Positions 33,518 to 42,316 of a stretch of DNA of 64,000 nt are shown here, piece by piece. The stretch lies in assembly GCF_012999535.1 (NCBI RefSeq), contig NZ_JABBWV010000006.1:341739-405738 (forward strand), in the 5' to 3' direction. Below the pieces are notes generated by a model. It was given only the letters and a program-made list of their open reading frames with translations. It was not told where the DNA came from and searched no databases. Within the stretch, counting starts at the first letter, position 1; every line of letters starts with the position of its first letter. This stretch comes from Microbispora sp. H11081 (lineage in GTDB: Bacteria > Actinomycetota > Actinomycetes > Streptosporangiales > Streptosporangiaceae). The translations under genes were made by a program, and so were the position numbers.

Positions 33518-35620
33518 TCAGACGGCCGAGGTGAGCTGGGCGTCGAGCCGGTAGCCGTCCACGGTCACGTACACCGAGTCGCCCGGCCGGGCGTTCAGCC
33601 GCATGAGCACCGGCTGGAGCGAGTCGAACACCGGTTGCCGGTCGCGCCACACCAGGACGACGGCGTTGTTTCCGGGTCCCGTGACCGACAGCAGCGTCCC
33701 GGGACGCATGCCCAGCTGGGCGGCGTACCCCTCGGGGACCGCGACGGGCTCGCCGCGCAGGTGGCCGCTGGTCACGTCGATGCGCTGCCAGCGGCGCGGG
33801 TCCGAGGCCGGGCCCGCGGTCTGGCGGGGGTTCGGCACCAGGTGCGGCAGGGGCACGCCCCCCGCCAGGTTGCCGTTCAGGTTTCCGTTCGTGAGCGCGT
33901 TGAGCGCCGCCAGCGCGGTGGCCGCGTCGGGCCCGTTGTTGGCCTGCGAGGGGACCGGGATCCCGCCGCGGCCGTGGTGGTGGCCGTTCGCGCCGGGCGT
34001 ACGGCGCGGCAGCGGCGTGGGCTTGCCGGCCTGCTCCGACCCGTTCCGAACGGGCAGGGGGGCGGGCTCCGACGAAGGGCTCGCCTTCGGCAGGGAGTCC
34101 AGCCACGCCTTGGCGGAATGGGCGCGGATGCCGAGCTGGCCGAGCAACTCCACGACATCGGAGTCCGGGGCCATGCTCGCCAGCAGCTGACGGGTCTTGT
34201 CCCGCAGCCCCGCCAGGTCGCCGACCACGAGCCAGCCGTCCTGGAGGCGGCGGTCGGGCATCAGCGTGACCAGTACGCGCCACAGCGGCGTGCCGAGCGC
34301 AGGGACCTCGACGGGATGGGACGGGTCCGCCGCGATGAGCTGGTCCTGGGTGGCCGCGGCGCCCAGCCATTCGGTGAGCCCGAACAGGTGGCCGGTGAGC
34401 GGCGCGGAGTCGGGGGAGCGCAGCCACAGCAGCACCCGCTCCTCGGCCGTGCGCTGGGCCTGGGAGAGCAGGGCGCGGTCCACGTTGAGGTCGTGCGCCA
34501 GCGCCCGAAGGCTCACCGGTTCCGCGGCGAACAGCCGCTGGGCCGCGACGGCCCTGGCGAGCGGGTCCCAGTCGCGGAACAGGCCCTCGATGACCGCGAC
34601 CATGGGGTGCGCGCTGAGGTCGGGCGGCTGCCGGTCCTGCGCCGCTTCGGCGGCGGGCTGGGCGGGCGAGGCCGCGGGCTGCGGGAGGGAGCCCCCGGCC
34701 TGCCGGGCGAAGGGCTGGGTGGCGGGCTTGGTCGGTGGTCCCGCGAGTGGGGCCGCTGCGGCGGGCGAGGAGGCCGGCGCGACCTGCGCCGGTGCGACCT
34801 GTCCCGGTGCACCCTGCGCCGGTGCGCTCTGGCCCGGCCGTCCCGGCGCCTGCCCGTGCGGGCCGGGCGCCTGCGCGGCCTGCCCGGGAGCCGGCGCGGC
34901 GGGCCGGGCGAAGGGCTGCGACGTGGCTCCGGGAACGGCCGGCGGGAGCGGCGGCGACATAGCTCCGGGCCCTGCCTGGGGGAACGGCTGCGAGGAGGGT
35001 CCGGCCTGGGGGAACGGCTGCGAGGAGGGTCCGGCCTGCGGGATCGGCTGCGAGGTGGGGCCGGGGGCGGCTTGGGGGAACGGTTGCGAGGAGGGTCCCG
35101 CCTGGGGGAACGGTTGCGAGGGGGTCCCGGCCTGCGCCTGCGCGGGTTTTTCCACCACGTCCGGCGCCTGCGCGGTCTGCCCGGAGGCGAGCTCGCTCTC
35201 CAGGCGCTCGAACACCTCGCGGAACACGGTGGTCAGGAGGACCTCGGGCGACGCGGGGGCGGACGGAGCCTGGAGGTCGCACGGCGTGAGGCGGCGCAGC
35301 CGGTACCACCCGCCGAGCTGGTTGACCACGACGCGCACCGGGTCGGGCCAGCGGGGCATCGCCGGGTCCACGGTGTGCACCTGGAGCGCCGGGAGCAGGT
35401 CGGTGAGGGGCAGGTGATCCCAACGGGCGACGGCCAGGCGGGCGAGCCGCTCGCAGAGCCAGTCAACACCGGTCGCCCGCATCGCGCGGCCGACCCCGAC
35501 GGAGGCCCACCAGCCGCCAGGCAGGCGCGGGTCGGCCAGCATCTCGGCCACCTGCTGCGGCCGGCTCCAGCGCAGGGCCGGGACCAGGTCGCTCAGGCAG
35601 ATCGTTGACTCGGCGTCCAT
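33518..35620 (-). CDS. Repeat-rich protein with sigma-like helix-turn-helix, unknown
   Basis: 700 residues from ATG 35620 (MDAESTICLSDLVPALRWSRP); the frame starts up to 23 codons earlier, so the start is uncertain. Layout: an N-terminal helical domain (about 1-140), a long Pro/Gln/Ala-rich region (about 145-345) with five 10-residue units of the PSSQPFPQAG type, a helical domain with SLRALAHDLNVDRALLSQAQRTAEERVL, which resembles a sigma region 3/4 helix-turn-helix, and a C-terminal beta-rich part (GTLLSVTGPGNNAVVLVWRD). No enzyme motif. It may be a DNA-binding scaffold protein. Not recognised as a named family. Convergent with the GNAT gene. Confidence 0.65.
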   Translation of the reverse strand: MDAESTICLSDLVPALRWSRPQQVAEMLADPRLPGGWWASVGVGRAMRATGVDWLCERLARLAVARWDHLPLTDLLPALQVHTVDPAMPRWPDPVRVVVNQLGGWYRLRRLTPCDLQAPSAPASPEVLLTTVFREVFERLESELASGQTAQAPDVVEKPAQAQAGTPSQPFPQAGPSSQPFPQAAPGPTSQPIPQAGPSSQPFPQAGPSSQPFPQAGPGAMSPPLPPAVPGATSQPFARPAAPAPGQAAQAPGPHGQAPGRPGQSAPAQGAPGQVAPAQVAPASSPAAAAPLAGPPTKPATQPFARQAGGSLPQPAASPAQPAAEAAQDRQPPDLSAHPMVAVIEGLFRDWDPLARAVAAQRLFAAEPVSLRALAHDLNVDRALLSQAQRTAEERVLLWLRSPDSAPLTGHLFGLTEWLGAAATQDQLIAADPSHPVEVPALGTPLWRVLVTLMPDRRLQDGWLVVGDLAGLRDKTRQLLASMAPDSDVVELLGQLGIRAHSAKAWLDSLPKASPSSEPAPLPVRNGSEQAGKPTPLPRRTPGANGHHHGRGGIPVPSQANNGPDAATALAALNALTNGNLNGNLAGGVPLPHLVPNPRQTAGPASDPRRWQRIDVTSGHLRGEPVAVPEGYAAQLGMRPGTLLSVTGPGNNAVVLVWRDRQPVFDSLQPVLMRLNARPGDSVYVTVDGYRLDAQLTSAV
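34975..35130 (-). repeat. Five 30-bp tandem repeats encoding PSSQPFPQAG
   Basis: Units at 34975, 35005, 35035, 35071 and 35101, each 30 bp; the third is diverged and followed by a 6-bp insertion. All keep the reading frame of the surrounding gene. Confidence 0.85.
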
Positions 35621-35695
35621 CGGTATGACCGCACCCTCCCGAGAGTGACGCATGTTGCTAATGGTGCAGCTTACGCCGCAAACCAGCAATTGGTG

Positions 35696-36595
35696 TCAAT
35701 AGGATAAAGTTCCCCAGGTTGGCCGGCCGCCGACCTGGGCGACGGCCGTGGCTCCCGCCTCACATCCCTTGCGCAGGGCCTCGCCGGGCGCGCACCCGGC
35801 CATCGAGGCGACCAGGAACCCCGCGGCGAACGCGTCGCCCGCGCCCGTCGAATCGACCACCTCCGCCGGGGGCGCGACCGCTTTGGCGACTATACGGCCA
35901 TGGCGGGCGAGCAGGGCACCTCCGGCCCCCAGCTTGACCACCGCCGTGCCGTAGTGGGCGCTGAGCGTGCGGGCCGCGTCCTCGGGGTCGGCGGCGTCCG
36001 CGAGCAGCAGCGCCTCCTCCAGGTTGGGGATCACGATGTCGACGGTGGCCGTCTCGCGGAGGAACCGCCCGGGGCCGAACGCGCGCAAGGGCCCGCTGGA
36101 GGCCGGGTCGACGCTGACGGGGATCCCGCGCGCGGCGGCCTCCCGCATGGCGAGCAGCGCGAGCTCCAGGCCCGGCTCGGCGAACATCGTGTACGCCGAC
36201 AGGTGCAGGTGCCCCACCCCGTCGAGGAGGCCCGGATCCCAGTCGCCGGCCCCGATGTGGCCGCTCGCCCCCCGGTTGGTGAGCATGGACCGCTCACCGG
36301 TGGCGTCGACGAGCGCGATCACGACCGCCGTGGGGAGTTCCGGGTCGACGTGCAGGTGCGGCAGGACCCCGGCCCTGACCAGTTCGGCCGCGTGCCACTC
36401 GCCGGTGTCGTACCCCACCCGGGCGAGGAGGCGGCTGTCGGCGCCGAGCCGGGCGGCCCAGGAGGCGGTGTTCGCCCCAGAACCGCCCGGCCGCAAGGCG
36501 ATGTCGGCGGGCGTGTCGGTGCCGGTGGCCGCGGGGCCGTCGTGCAGCGCGACGACGTCGGTGACCACGTCGCCGATCACCAGCAGAGCGCTCAC
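35696..36595 (-). CDS. psuK: PfkB-family carbohydrate kinase, probably pseudouridine kinase
   Basis: 299 residues. LLVIGDVVTDVVA at the N-terminus, GGSGANTASWAARLGADSRLLARVG (substrate-side Gly motif) and DSTGAGDAFAAGFL (anion hole with the catalytic Asp) define a PfkB/ribokinase fold. It is coupled by a GTGA overlap to the pseudouridine-5'-phosphate glycosidase gene, so pseudouridine is the likely substrate: the kinase makes pseudouridine 5'-phosphate and the glycosidase splits it. The start was taken at the overlapping GTG. The role is inferred from this pairing; the sequence alone only says sugar or nucleoside kinase. Confidence 0.85.
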   Translation of the reverse strand: MSALLVIGDVVTDVVALHDGPAATGTDTPADIALRPGGSGANTASWAARLGADSRLLARVGYDTGEWHAAELVRAGVLPHLHVDPELPTAVVIALVDATGERSMLTNRGASGHIGAGDWDPGLLDGVGHLHLSAYTMFAEPGLELALLAMREAAARGIPVSVDPASSGPLRAFGPGRFLRETATVDIVIPNLEEALLLADAADPEDAARTLSAHYGTAVVKLGAGGALLARHGRIVAKAVAPPAEVVDSTGAGDAFAAGFLVASMAGCAPGEALRKGCEAGATAVAQVGGRPTWGTLSY

Positions 36596-37494
36596 CCGGC
36601 CGCCCAGGCGGCGGCGATCTCCCCGGCCAGGCGCGTGTTGCCGCGTACGGCCGCGAGGTTGGCCTCCAGGGACGCGCCATCCGTGCCCTCGACCAGGTAC
36701 TCCAGCAGGAAGGGGGTGATGGCCTGCCCGGTGACCCCGCGCTCCTCGGCGGCGCGCAGGCCCTCCGCGAGCACCCGGTCGTGCAGGGCGGGGTCGAGTT
36801 GCAGGGCGGCGGGGACCGGGTTGGCCACGATCAGCGCGGTCTCCAGCCCGCCCAGCGCGTCCTGGGCCCGCATGACGCCGGCGGCCTCCTGCGGCGTCTC
36901 GACGCGCCAGTCGACCGGCTCGCCCGAGCTGTGCAGGTAGAAGCCGGGGAACTCGTCGGTGCGGTAGCCGACGACGGTGACCTGCCTGGTCTCCAGCCGC
37001 TGGAGCGTCGCGGGCACGTCGAGGATCGACTTCACTCCGGCGCACACGACCGTGATCCTGGTGCGGCCGAGCGTGTCGATATCCGCCGACTCGTCCTGCA
37101 CGGTGGTCCAGCCGCGGTGCACGCCGCCCAGCCCTCCGGTGGCGAACACCCGCACGCCCGCCCGGGCGGCCAGGAACGAGGTGCCCGAGACGGTCGTGGC
37201 GCCGCTCAGCCCGAGCGCGGCGGCCGGAGCGAGGTCGCGGAAGCCGAGCTTGCGCAGGCCCGGCTCGGTCGCGATCCGGTCCAGCCCGTCCTTGTCCAGG
37301 CCCACCCGGGGGACGCCGTCGAGCACCGCCACCGTCGCGGGCACGGCCCCCGCCTGCCGGACGATCTCCTCCAGTTCGAGGGCGACCTGGAGGTTCCTGG
37401 GCTGGGGAAGCCCGTGGGAGATGATCGTGGACTCCAGGGCGACGACCGGCCGGCCGGCGGCCAGCGCCTCGGCGACCTCATCGGAAACGCGCAT
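36592..37494 (-). CDS. psuG: Pseudouridine-5'-phosphate glycosidase
   Basis: 300 residues. VVALESTIISHGLPQPRNLQVALELE, GAVPATVAVLDGVPRVGL, GATTVSGTSFLAARAGVRVFATGGLGGVHRG and the C-terminal ALIVANPVP segment are the family signatures, including the Lys and Glu residues of the lyase-type active site. It cleaves the C-C glycosidic bond of pseudouridine 5'-phosphate into uracil and ribose 5-phosphate, salvaging modified RNA nucleosides. First gene of a two-gene operon with the kinase. AGGAG lies shortly before the ATG. Divergent from the FAD enzyme gene. Confidence 0.93.
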   Translation of the reverse strand: MRVSDEVAEALAAGRPVVALESTIISHGLPQPRNLQVALELEEIVRQAGAVPATVAVLDGVPRVGLDKDGLDRIATEPGLRKLGFRDLAPAAALGLSGATTVSGTSFLAARAGVRVFATGGLGGVHRGWTTVQDESADIDTLGRTRITVVCAGVKSILDVPATLQRLETRQVTVVGYRTDEFPGFYLHSSGEPVDWRVETPQEAAGVMRAQDALGGLETALIVANPVPAALQLDPALHDRVLAEGLRAAEERGVTGQAITPFLLEYLVEGTDGASLEANLAAVRGNTRLAGEIAAAWAAG

Positions 37495-37614
37495 GTTGCT
37501 CCTGTTCCTGGCGGCGGAAATTGTCCGGCTTCGTCATATTCTGCCCGGGTCCCGGGGGGGAATCTTGCGATACCTTTCGGGCACCGTGCCTCGTACGACC
37601 CGGGAGAACGCTCC

Positions 37615-39150
37615 ATGCCACGCTCGCACTACGACGTCGTCATCGCCGGGGCTGGGCACAACGGCCTCGTCGCAGCGGCCTACCTCGCCAGGGCGGGGCG
37701 CGAGGTGCTGGTGCTGGAACGTCTCGGGCACGTGGGCGGCCTCGCCGTGTCGGCCCAGGCGTTCCCGGGCGTGGACGCGCGGCTGTCACGCTACTCCTAC
37801 CTGGTCAGCCTGCTGCCCACGAAGATCGTCAAGGATCTCGGGCTGAGCCTCGACCTGCGCCGCCGCCGCTTCGCCTCCTACACCCCCGCCGGTGACACGG
37901 GCCTGCTCGTCGACAACGAGGACGCCGCGCGCACCGCCGCGTCCTTCCGGGCGGTGACCGGGGGAGAGCACGACCTCGCGGCCTGGGAGCGGTTCTACGG
38001 GATGACCGCCCACGTGGCCCGGAGCGTCGCGCCGACGCTGCTCGAACCGCTGCCCGGCCGTACGGACCTGCGCGAGGCCGTAGGGGACGACGACGCGTGG
38101 CGCGACCTGTTCGAACGGCCGATCGGCGAGGTCGTGGACGAGCGGTTCGCCGACGACACGGTCCGCGGGGTGGTGCTCACGGACGCGCTGATCGGCACCT
38201 TCGCCGACCCGGCCACCGACCTGCTGGCCAACCGGTGCTTCCTCTACCACGTGATCGGCGACGGCACGGGCGACTGGAACGTCCCGGTCGGCGGCATGGG
38301 CGCGGTCACAAGCGAGCTCGCCGAGGTCGCCCGGCGGCACGGCGCCGAGATCCACACCGGGGCCGAGGTCCTGGCCGTCGACCCGGGCACGGGCGAGGTC
38401 ACGTTCGACGACGGAGCGCAGCACGTGGTGACGGCGGGGAAGGTGCTGGCCAACGTGCCGCCCGCCGTGCTCGCCCGGCTGCTCGGGGAGACGCCGGAGC
38501 GGCCGGAGGGCGCCCAGCTCAAGATCAACATGGTGCTGTCGCGGCTGCCCCGGCTGCGGGACCCGGCGGTGGACCCCGCCGAGGCGTTCAGCGGCACCTT
38601 CCACATCAACGAGACCCGCGACCAGCTCGCCAAGGCGTACGCGCAGGCGGCCGCCGGCGAGGTCCCCGACCTGCCGCCCGCCGAGGTCTACTGCCACTCG
38701 CTCACCGACCCCTCGATTCTCGGCCCGGAGCTGAGGGCGGCGGGGGCGCACACGATGACGCTGTTCGGCCTGCACATGCCCGCGCGGCTGTTCACCGGCC
38801 CGGAGGCCAAGCGGGAGGCGCTGGCCCGCACGCTCGCCTCGATCGACTCCGTCCTCGCCGAGCCCATCGAGGACTGCCTGCTGCGCACCCCCTCGGGCGA
38901 GCCCTGCCTTGAGGCCAAGACCCCGCTCGACCTGGAACGCGAGGCGGGCCTGCCCGGCGGCCACATCTTCCACCACGACCTGTCCTGGCCGTACGGCGAG
39001 GAGGGCGACCACGGCACCCGGCCCGCTCAGTGGGGTGTCGAGACGGCGCACGAGCGGGTGCTGTTGTGCGGAGCGGGCGCCCGGCGCGGCGGCGGCGTCA
39101 GCGGCATCCCCGGCCACAACGCCGCCATGGCCGTTCTCGGCCGCGCCTGA
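37615..39150 (+). CDS. Phytoene-dehydrogenase-like FAD oxidoreductase
   Basis: 511 residues; GGGAG precedes the ATG. The N-terminal dinucleotide fold is YDVVIAGAGHNGLVAAAYLARAGREVLVLER followed by GGLAVSAQAFPGVDARLSRYSYLV; the C-terminal FAD segment is RVLLCGAGARRGGGVSGIPGHNAAMAVL. It belongs to the NAD(P)/FAD-dependent CrtI-like group (PYROXD2-type), whose substrates are mostly unknown. No carotenoid gene is near, so carotenoid desaturation is not implied. The gene ends 95 nt before the decayed two-component locus. The frame is open far upstream (to 36781), but that region is antisense to psuG and not part of the gene. Confidence 0.85.
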   Translation: MPRSHYDVVIAGAGHNGLVAAAYLARAGREVLVLERLGHVGGLAVSAQAFPGVDARLSRYSYLVSLLPTKIVKDLGLSLDLRRRRFASYTPAGDTGLLVDNEDAARTAASFRAVTGGEHDLAAWERFYGMTAHVARSVAPTLLEPLPGRTDLREAVGDDDAWRDLFERPIGEVVDERFADDTVRGVVLTDALIGTFADPATDLLANRCFLYHVIGDGTGDWNVPVGGMGAVTSELAEVARRHGAEIHTGAEVLAVDPGTGEVTFDDGAQHVVTAGKVLANVPPAVLARLLGETPERPEGAQLKINMVLSRLPRLRDPAVDPAEAFSGTFHINETRDQLAKAYAQAAAGEVPDLPPAEVYCHSLTDPSILGPELRAAGAHTMTLFGLHMPARLFTGPEAKREALARTLASIDSVLAEPIEDCLLRTPSGEPCLEAKTPLDLEREAGLPGGHIFHHDLSWPYGEEGDHGTRPAQWGVETAHERVLLCGAGARRGGGVSGIPGHNAAMAVLGRA

Positions 39151-39245
39151 CACGACAGGCCTCCGCGGCGGGCGGCGCCTCGCGGCGTTGCCGCCTTGTT
39201 GTCGCCCTTAATCCGATTCTCATGGCCCTCGGATAGCTTGTGCCG

Positions 39246-39945
39246 GTGCGTGAGGAAGCGGCGAAACTGCTGGTGGTGGACGACGAGCCCGCCTCAGGGA
39301 GGCGTTGCGCAGCAGCCTGGAGTTCGAGGGGTATTCGGTCGAGACCGCCGCCGGCGGGCTGACCGCGCTCGACATCGTGGAGCGCGGCACCTACGACGCG
39401 TCCTCCTCGACGTCATGATGCCCCCGGCTCGACGGGCTGACGGCCTGCCGCCGCCTGCGGGCGTCCGGCAACCCGCTCCCCGTCCTCAGGCTGACCGCGC
39501 GCGACGCCGTCGGCGATCGCGTCTCCGGCTTGGACGCCGGGGCGGACGACTACCCGGTCAAGCCGTTCGAACTCGACGAGTTGCTCGCCCGGGTGCGGGC
39601 GCTGCTGCGACGAGGCGGCCCGTACGCCCAAAGCGGCGGCGGCGTCCTCGCCTTCGGCGACCTGCGCATGGACACCTTGAGCTGGGAGGCAACCCGGGCC
39701 GGCCACAGGCTCGACCTCACCCGCATCGAGCACCTGCTGCTCGAAATGTTCCTCACCCACCCCCGGCAGATGCTCACCCGCGACCAGATCCTGCGGGAGG
39801 TGTGGGGCCTGGACTTCGAGCCGTCGTCGAACTCGCTCGACGTGTACGTCATGTACCTGCGGCGCAAGACCGAGGCGGGCGGCCTGCCCCGTCTGATCCA
39901 CTGCGGCCGCCGGCGCAGCAGGTCGGGTTCGCGCTGCGGGACTGT
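39246..39945 (+). pseudogene. OmpR-type response regulator, multiply frameshifted
   Basis: A TAGCTT box 6 nt before GTG 39246 looks like an intact leaderless promoter. The translation begins VREEAAKLLVVDDEP, then one base is lost near 39291, another near 39402, and one is gained near 39424 (six C where five are expected in ATGATGCCC-CGG). Reassembled, it reads a normal receiver: SSLEFEGYSVETAAGGLTALDIVERGTYDA, LLDVMM, LDGLTACRRLR, GLDAGADDY-VKPFELDELLARV. The winged-helix domain (HPRQMLTRDQILREVWGLDFEPSSNSLDVYVMYLRRKTE) is intact until LIHC, where further indels precede VGFALRD. Substitutions at normally invariant sites (LRLTARD, DDYPVKPF) support decay, not just base-calling error. Confidence 0.8.
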
Positions 39946-41177
39946 GCAGGCCAGGGGCGTAGGGAGGGCCCGCGGCCCGGCTGGGACCCTCCGGCCGCAG
40001 CTGGCAGGTCGTCCTGGCCGACGGCTCGGTCTGCGTCGCGTCCGGGTCGGCGCGGGTGACGCCGACCGCCGGGGAACGGGCGCTGGCCGTCTCCGGCGGC
40101 ACCCCCGTGCTGCGCGACGCGGTCACCACCGACGGCACCTCCGTGCTCGTCTACACCTTCAGGTACGCGCCGCTTCCCGACGCCCGCCGAAGGACGCCGG
40201 GCAGTGCGCGGAGCCGCCCCTGCCGCGCGGGCCGGTGACGATCAGCGTGTTCCGCTCCACGGCCGAGATGGACCAGACGCTCGGCATCCTCGCCATCGTC
40301 TGGCTTGGTATGCGTGTTCGGCGCCGCCGTGGCCGGCCTCTGACTGGCCCGTACGGCGCTGCGCCCGGTGGAGCGGCTGACCGGCGCGGTCGAGCACGTG
40401 GCCAGGACCGAGGACCTGAGCGTGACGATCCCGGTCGAGGGGGAGAGCGAGATCGCCCGCCTCAGCCGGTCGTTCAACACGATGACCGCCGCCCTGTCCA
40501 GCTCCCAGGAGCGCCAGCGCAGGCTCGTGGCCGACGCCGGGCACGAGCTGCGCACCCCGCTGACGAGCCTGCGCACCAACATCGACCTGCTGCTGCGCAG
40601 CGAGAACACCGGCCGCGCCATCGAGCCCTCGGCCAAGCGGCGGCTGCTGGTGAACGTCAAGGAGCAGTTCGAGGAGATGTCGAGTCTCATCGGCGACCTG
40701 CTGGAGCTGTCGCGGAAGGCGGAGAGCGGCGAGCTGTCGTCCGACATCGACCTGCACGAGGTGGTGGCGTCGGCGGTCGAGCGGGCCAGGCGGCGCGGCC
40801 CTGGGCTGCGCTTCGACGTTGACCTGGAACCGTGGCGGGTCCACGGGCACGCCCGGGGCCTGCAGCGGGCCGCGGTGAACGTGCTCGACAACGCCGTGAA
40901 GTTCAGCCGGCCAGGCGGCCTGGTGACCGTGCGGCTCAAGGGCGGCGTGTTGACCGTACGCGACGAGGGCCCCGGCATCCCCGAGGACGAACTGCCACAC
41001 GTCTTCGAGCGGTTCTGGCGCTCGCCGTCGGCGCGCAGCCTGCCCGGCTCGGGCCTCGGCATGGCGATCGTGGCGCAGACCGTGCGGGACGCAGGGGGAC
41101 GGGTCACGGTCGGGAACGCGCCCGGTGGCGGGACGCTCGCGACCGTCGTACTCCCCGGCGCTCCGCCGAGCGCCTGA
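39946..41177 (+). pseudogene. Sensor histidine kinase, 5' part decayed
   Basis: The first membrane helix and normal start are missing. A sensor-domain remnant (WQVVLADGSVCVASGSARVTPTAGERALAVSGGTPVLRDAV) and a second membrane helix (LGILAIVW) lie in different frames. From about 40368 the frame is intact for 269 residues: HAMP, H-box VADAGHELRTPLTSL, N-box VLDNAVKFS, G1 VRDEGPGIPEDE, G2 GSGLGMAIV. It was the partner of the response regulator just upstream. The C-terminal part could still be translated from an internal start but would be cut off from its sensor and membrane anchor. Confidence 0.75.
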
Positions 41178-41330
41178 CCTGGCTCGGACTTCTGTCGTCG
41201 GCGTCGCCGTGGCCGGGCCGGGGCTCGGGAACCGACGTCAGGTCGCCTCCGCGTGACGGCCGCGCACGCCCAGGCGTCCCTAGCGTCTGGCTTCGCCGTG
41301 TAGACACGGACCGCGACGAAGACCGCGTGC

Positions 41331-41777
41331 TCACACGAGAGCGAATCCGAGTGCTTCGGCGGCCTGCGCCTGAAAGCGATCGCGGCTGGCGAAGCCGAGT
41401 TTGTCTCCCTCTTCCTCCAGAAGAGGAATCGCCGCGGTCTCGGCCAGAGCGAGGTGAATCGCGTCAAGCGCACGCAACGCATAGGTATAGACGATCTCGG
41501 TAGCGCGCCGTTCCAGTACCTCACGTGGAGCGGCGAGCAGCGTGACAGGACCGTCTTCGCCGAGGTCGGACGATAGAACCGCGAGAGTTCCGTCCAGATC
41601 CATCATCCGTTGTGTGCGTGCCGCGCGCACCAGAACGCCGGTTACTTCGACCACCGTCAGCGTCCCTGTCACCAACAGATGATCAGGGTCTTCCAGCAGC
41701 TCACGAGCCCTGCCATGACCAGGCTCGTCACGAAGGTAGGCACAGGCGAGGACGGAGGAGTCGACATAGGTGAGCAT
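41331..41777 (-). CDS. vapC: PIN-domain toxin VapC
   Basis: 148 residues. MLTYVDSSVLACAYLRDEPGH gives the first acidic site, VVEVTGVLVR the second (Glu), and LRALDAIHLALAE the third (Asp); a final acidic/Ser segment FASRDRFQAQAAEALGF follows. These are the PIN-domain metal ligands of a VapC ribonuclease, usually cutting tRNA or rRNA. The antitoxin gene lies 8 nt upstream on the same strand. The codon use is slightly less GC-rich than neighbours, consistent with acquisition. It lies in reverse orientation inside a decayed two-component/glycosyltransferase locus but is itself intact. Confidence 0.88.
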   Translation of the reverse strand: MLTYVDSSVLACAYLRDEPGHGRARELLEDPDHLLVTGTLTVVEVTGVLVRAARTQRMMDLDGTLAVLSSDLGEDGPVTLLAAPREVLERRATEIVYTYALRALDAIHLALAETAAIPLLEEEGDKLGFASRDRFQAQAAEALGFALV

Positions 41778-41785
41778 GGCGGCGG

Positions 41786-42082
41786 TCAGCGACCTTCGGT
41801 CCAGAGCCGGTCAAGTATGGGGCCGATACCCTCGGTCGTCTCCAGAGCGCGCTCGCGGTCGGCGCTGGTCACCTGCGGAGTTTTGGGCACACAACCTTCC
41901 GCGAGGACACCCAGGCGGCGGGCCCGGGCGCGCAGTTCGGCCCGCGCGTCGAGCGCCTCATCGGCGACGCCCCTTGCGAGGATCTCTCCGGCGGTCGCGT
42001 TGATGGATCGGCCGGTGCGATGAGCTCGGCGTGTGATGCGCCGATGCAGGTCGTCATCGATCCGGAGCAGCAGTTGTTTCAC
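41786..42082 (-). CDS. vapB: Ribbon-helix-helix antitoxin VapB
   Basis: 98 residues from GTG 42082. MKQLLLRIDDDLHRRITRRAHRTGRSINATAGEIL is an Arc/MetJ-type ribbon-helix-helix domain; the C-terminal 55 residues (ARAELRARARRLGVL, RERALETTEGIGPILDRLW) should wrap around the VapC toxin. It probably binds the palindrome just upstream (42093-42123), alone or with VapC, to repress the pair. A divergent AT-rich promoter region (GTCATAATAGTGATAT) precedes it. Confidence 0.85.
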   Translation of the reverse strand: MKQLLLRIDDDLHRRITRRAHRTGRSINATAGEILARGVADEALDARAELRARARRLGVLAEGCVPKTPQVTSADRERALETTEGIGPILDRLWTEGR

Positions 42083-42092
42083 CGTTCGATGC

Positions 42093-42123
42093 TATCACTG
42101 AATGTCATAATAGTGATATCACT
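42093..42123 (-). promoter_or_regulatory. vapBC operator: nested palindromes
   Basis: TATCACT, 12 nt, AGTGATA forms an inverted repeat (42093-42118), and AGTGATATCACT (42112-42123) is a perfect 12-bp palindrome sharing its right arm. It lies 11-41 nt upstream of the vapB start, where autorepression by VapBC is expected. Confidence 0.65.
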
Positions 42124-42316
42124 TGCGCTGGCTGGCCCCGCGTGTCTCCCGCCGGCAAGCGGCACCGAGCGGCCGGCCCCGGATGCACGAGCTGTGTCAG
42201 GCCGAAGGTCTCACCTTCGTCCGGCGGGCCGAACGGGAAGACGCGGAGCTGGAGGTGACGGCCGCGCGTGCGGCCCGAGGGACGCCTGGCACGTTCTCAT
42301 CCGGGCTTGATGAACA

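Noticed and set aside
39196..40059. Single 287-codon protein covering the response regulator
   Set aside because: Most of this frame is out of phase; the receiver and winged-helix motifs appear only when three frames are combined, so it is a broken gene.
42180..42316. Possible start of the GT2 gene at ATG 42184 (MHELCQAEGLTFVRR)
   Set aside because: The residues do not resemble a GT2 N-terminus and are not in the frame that reaches the GT2 motif; left unassigned.
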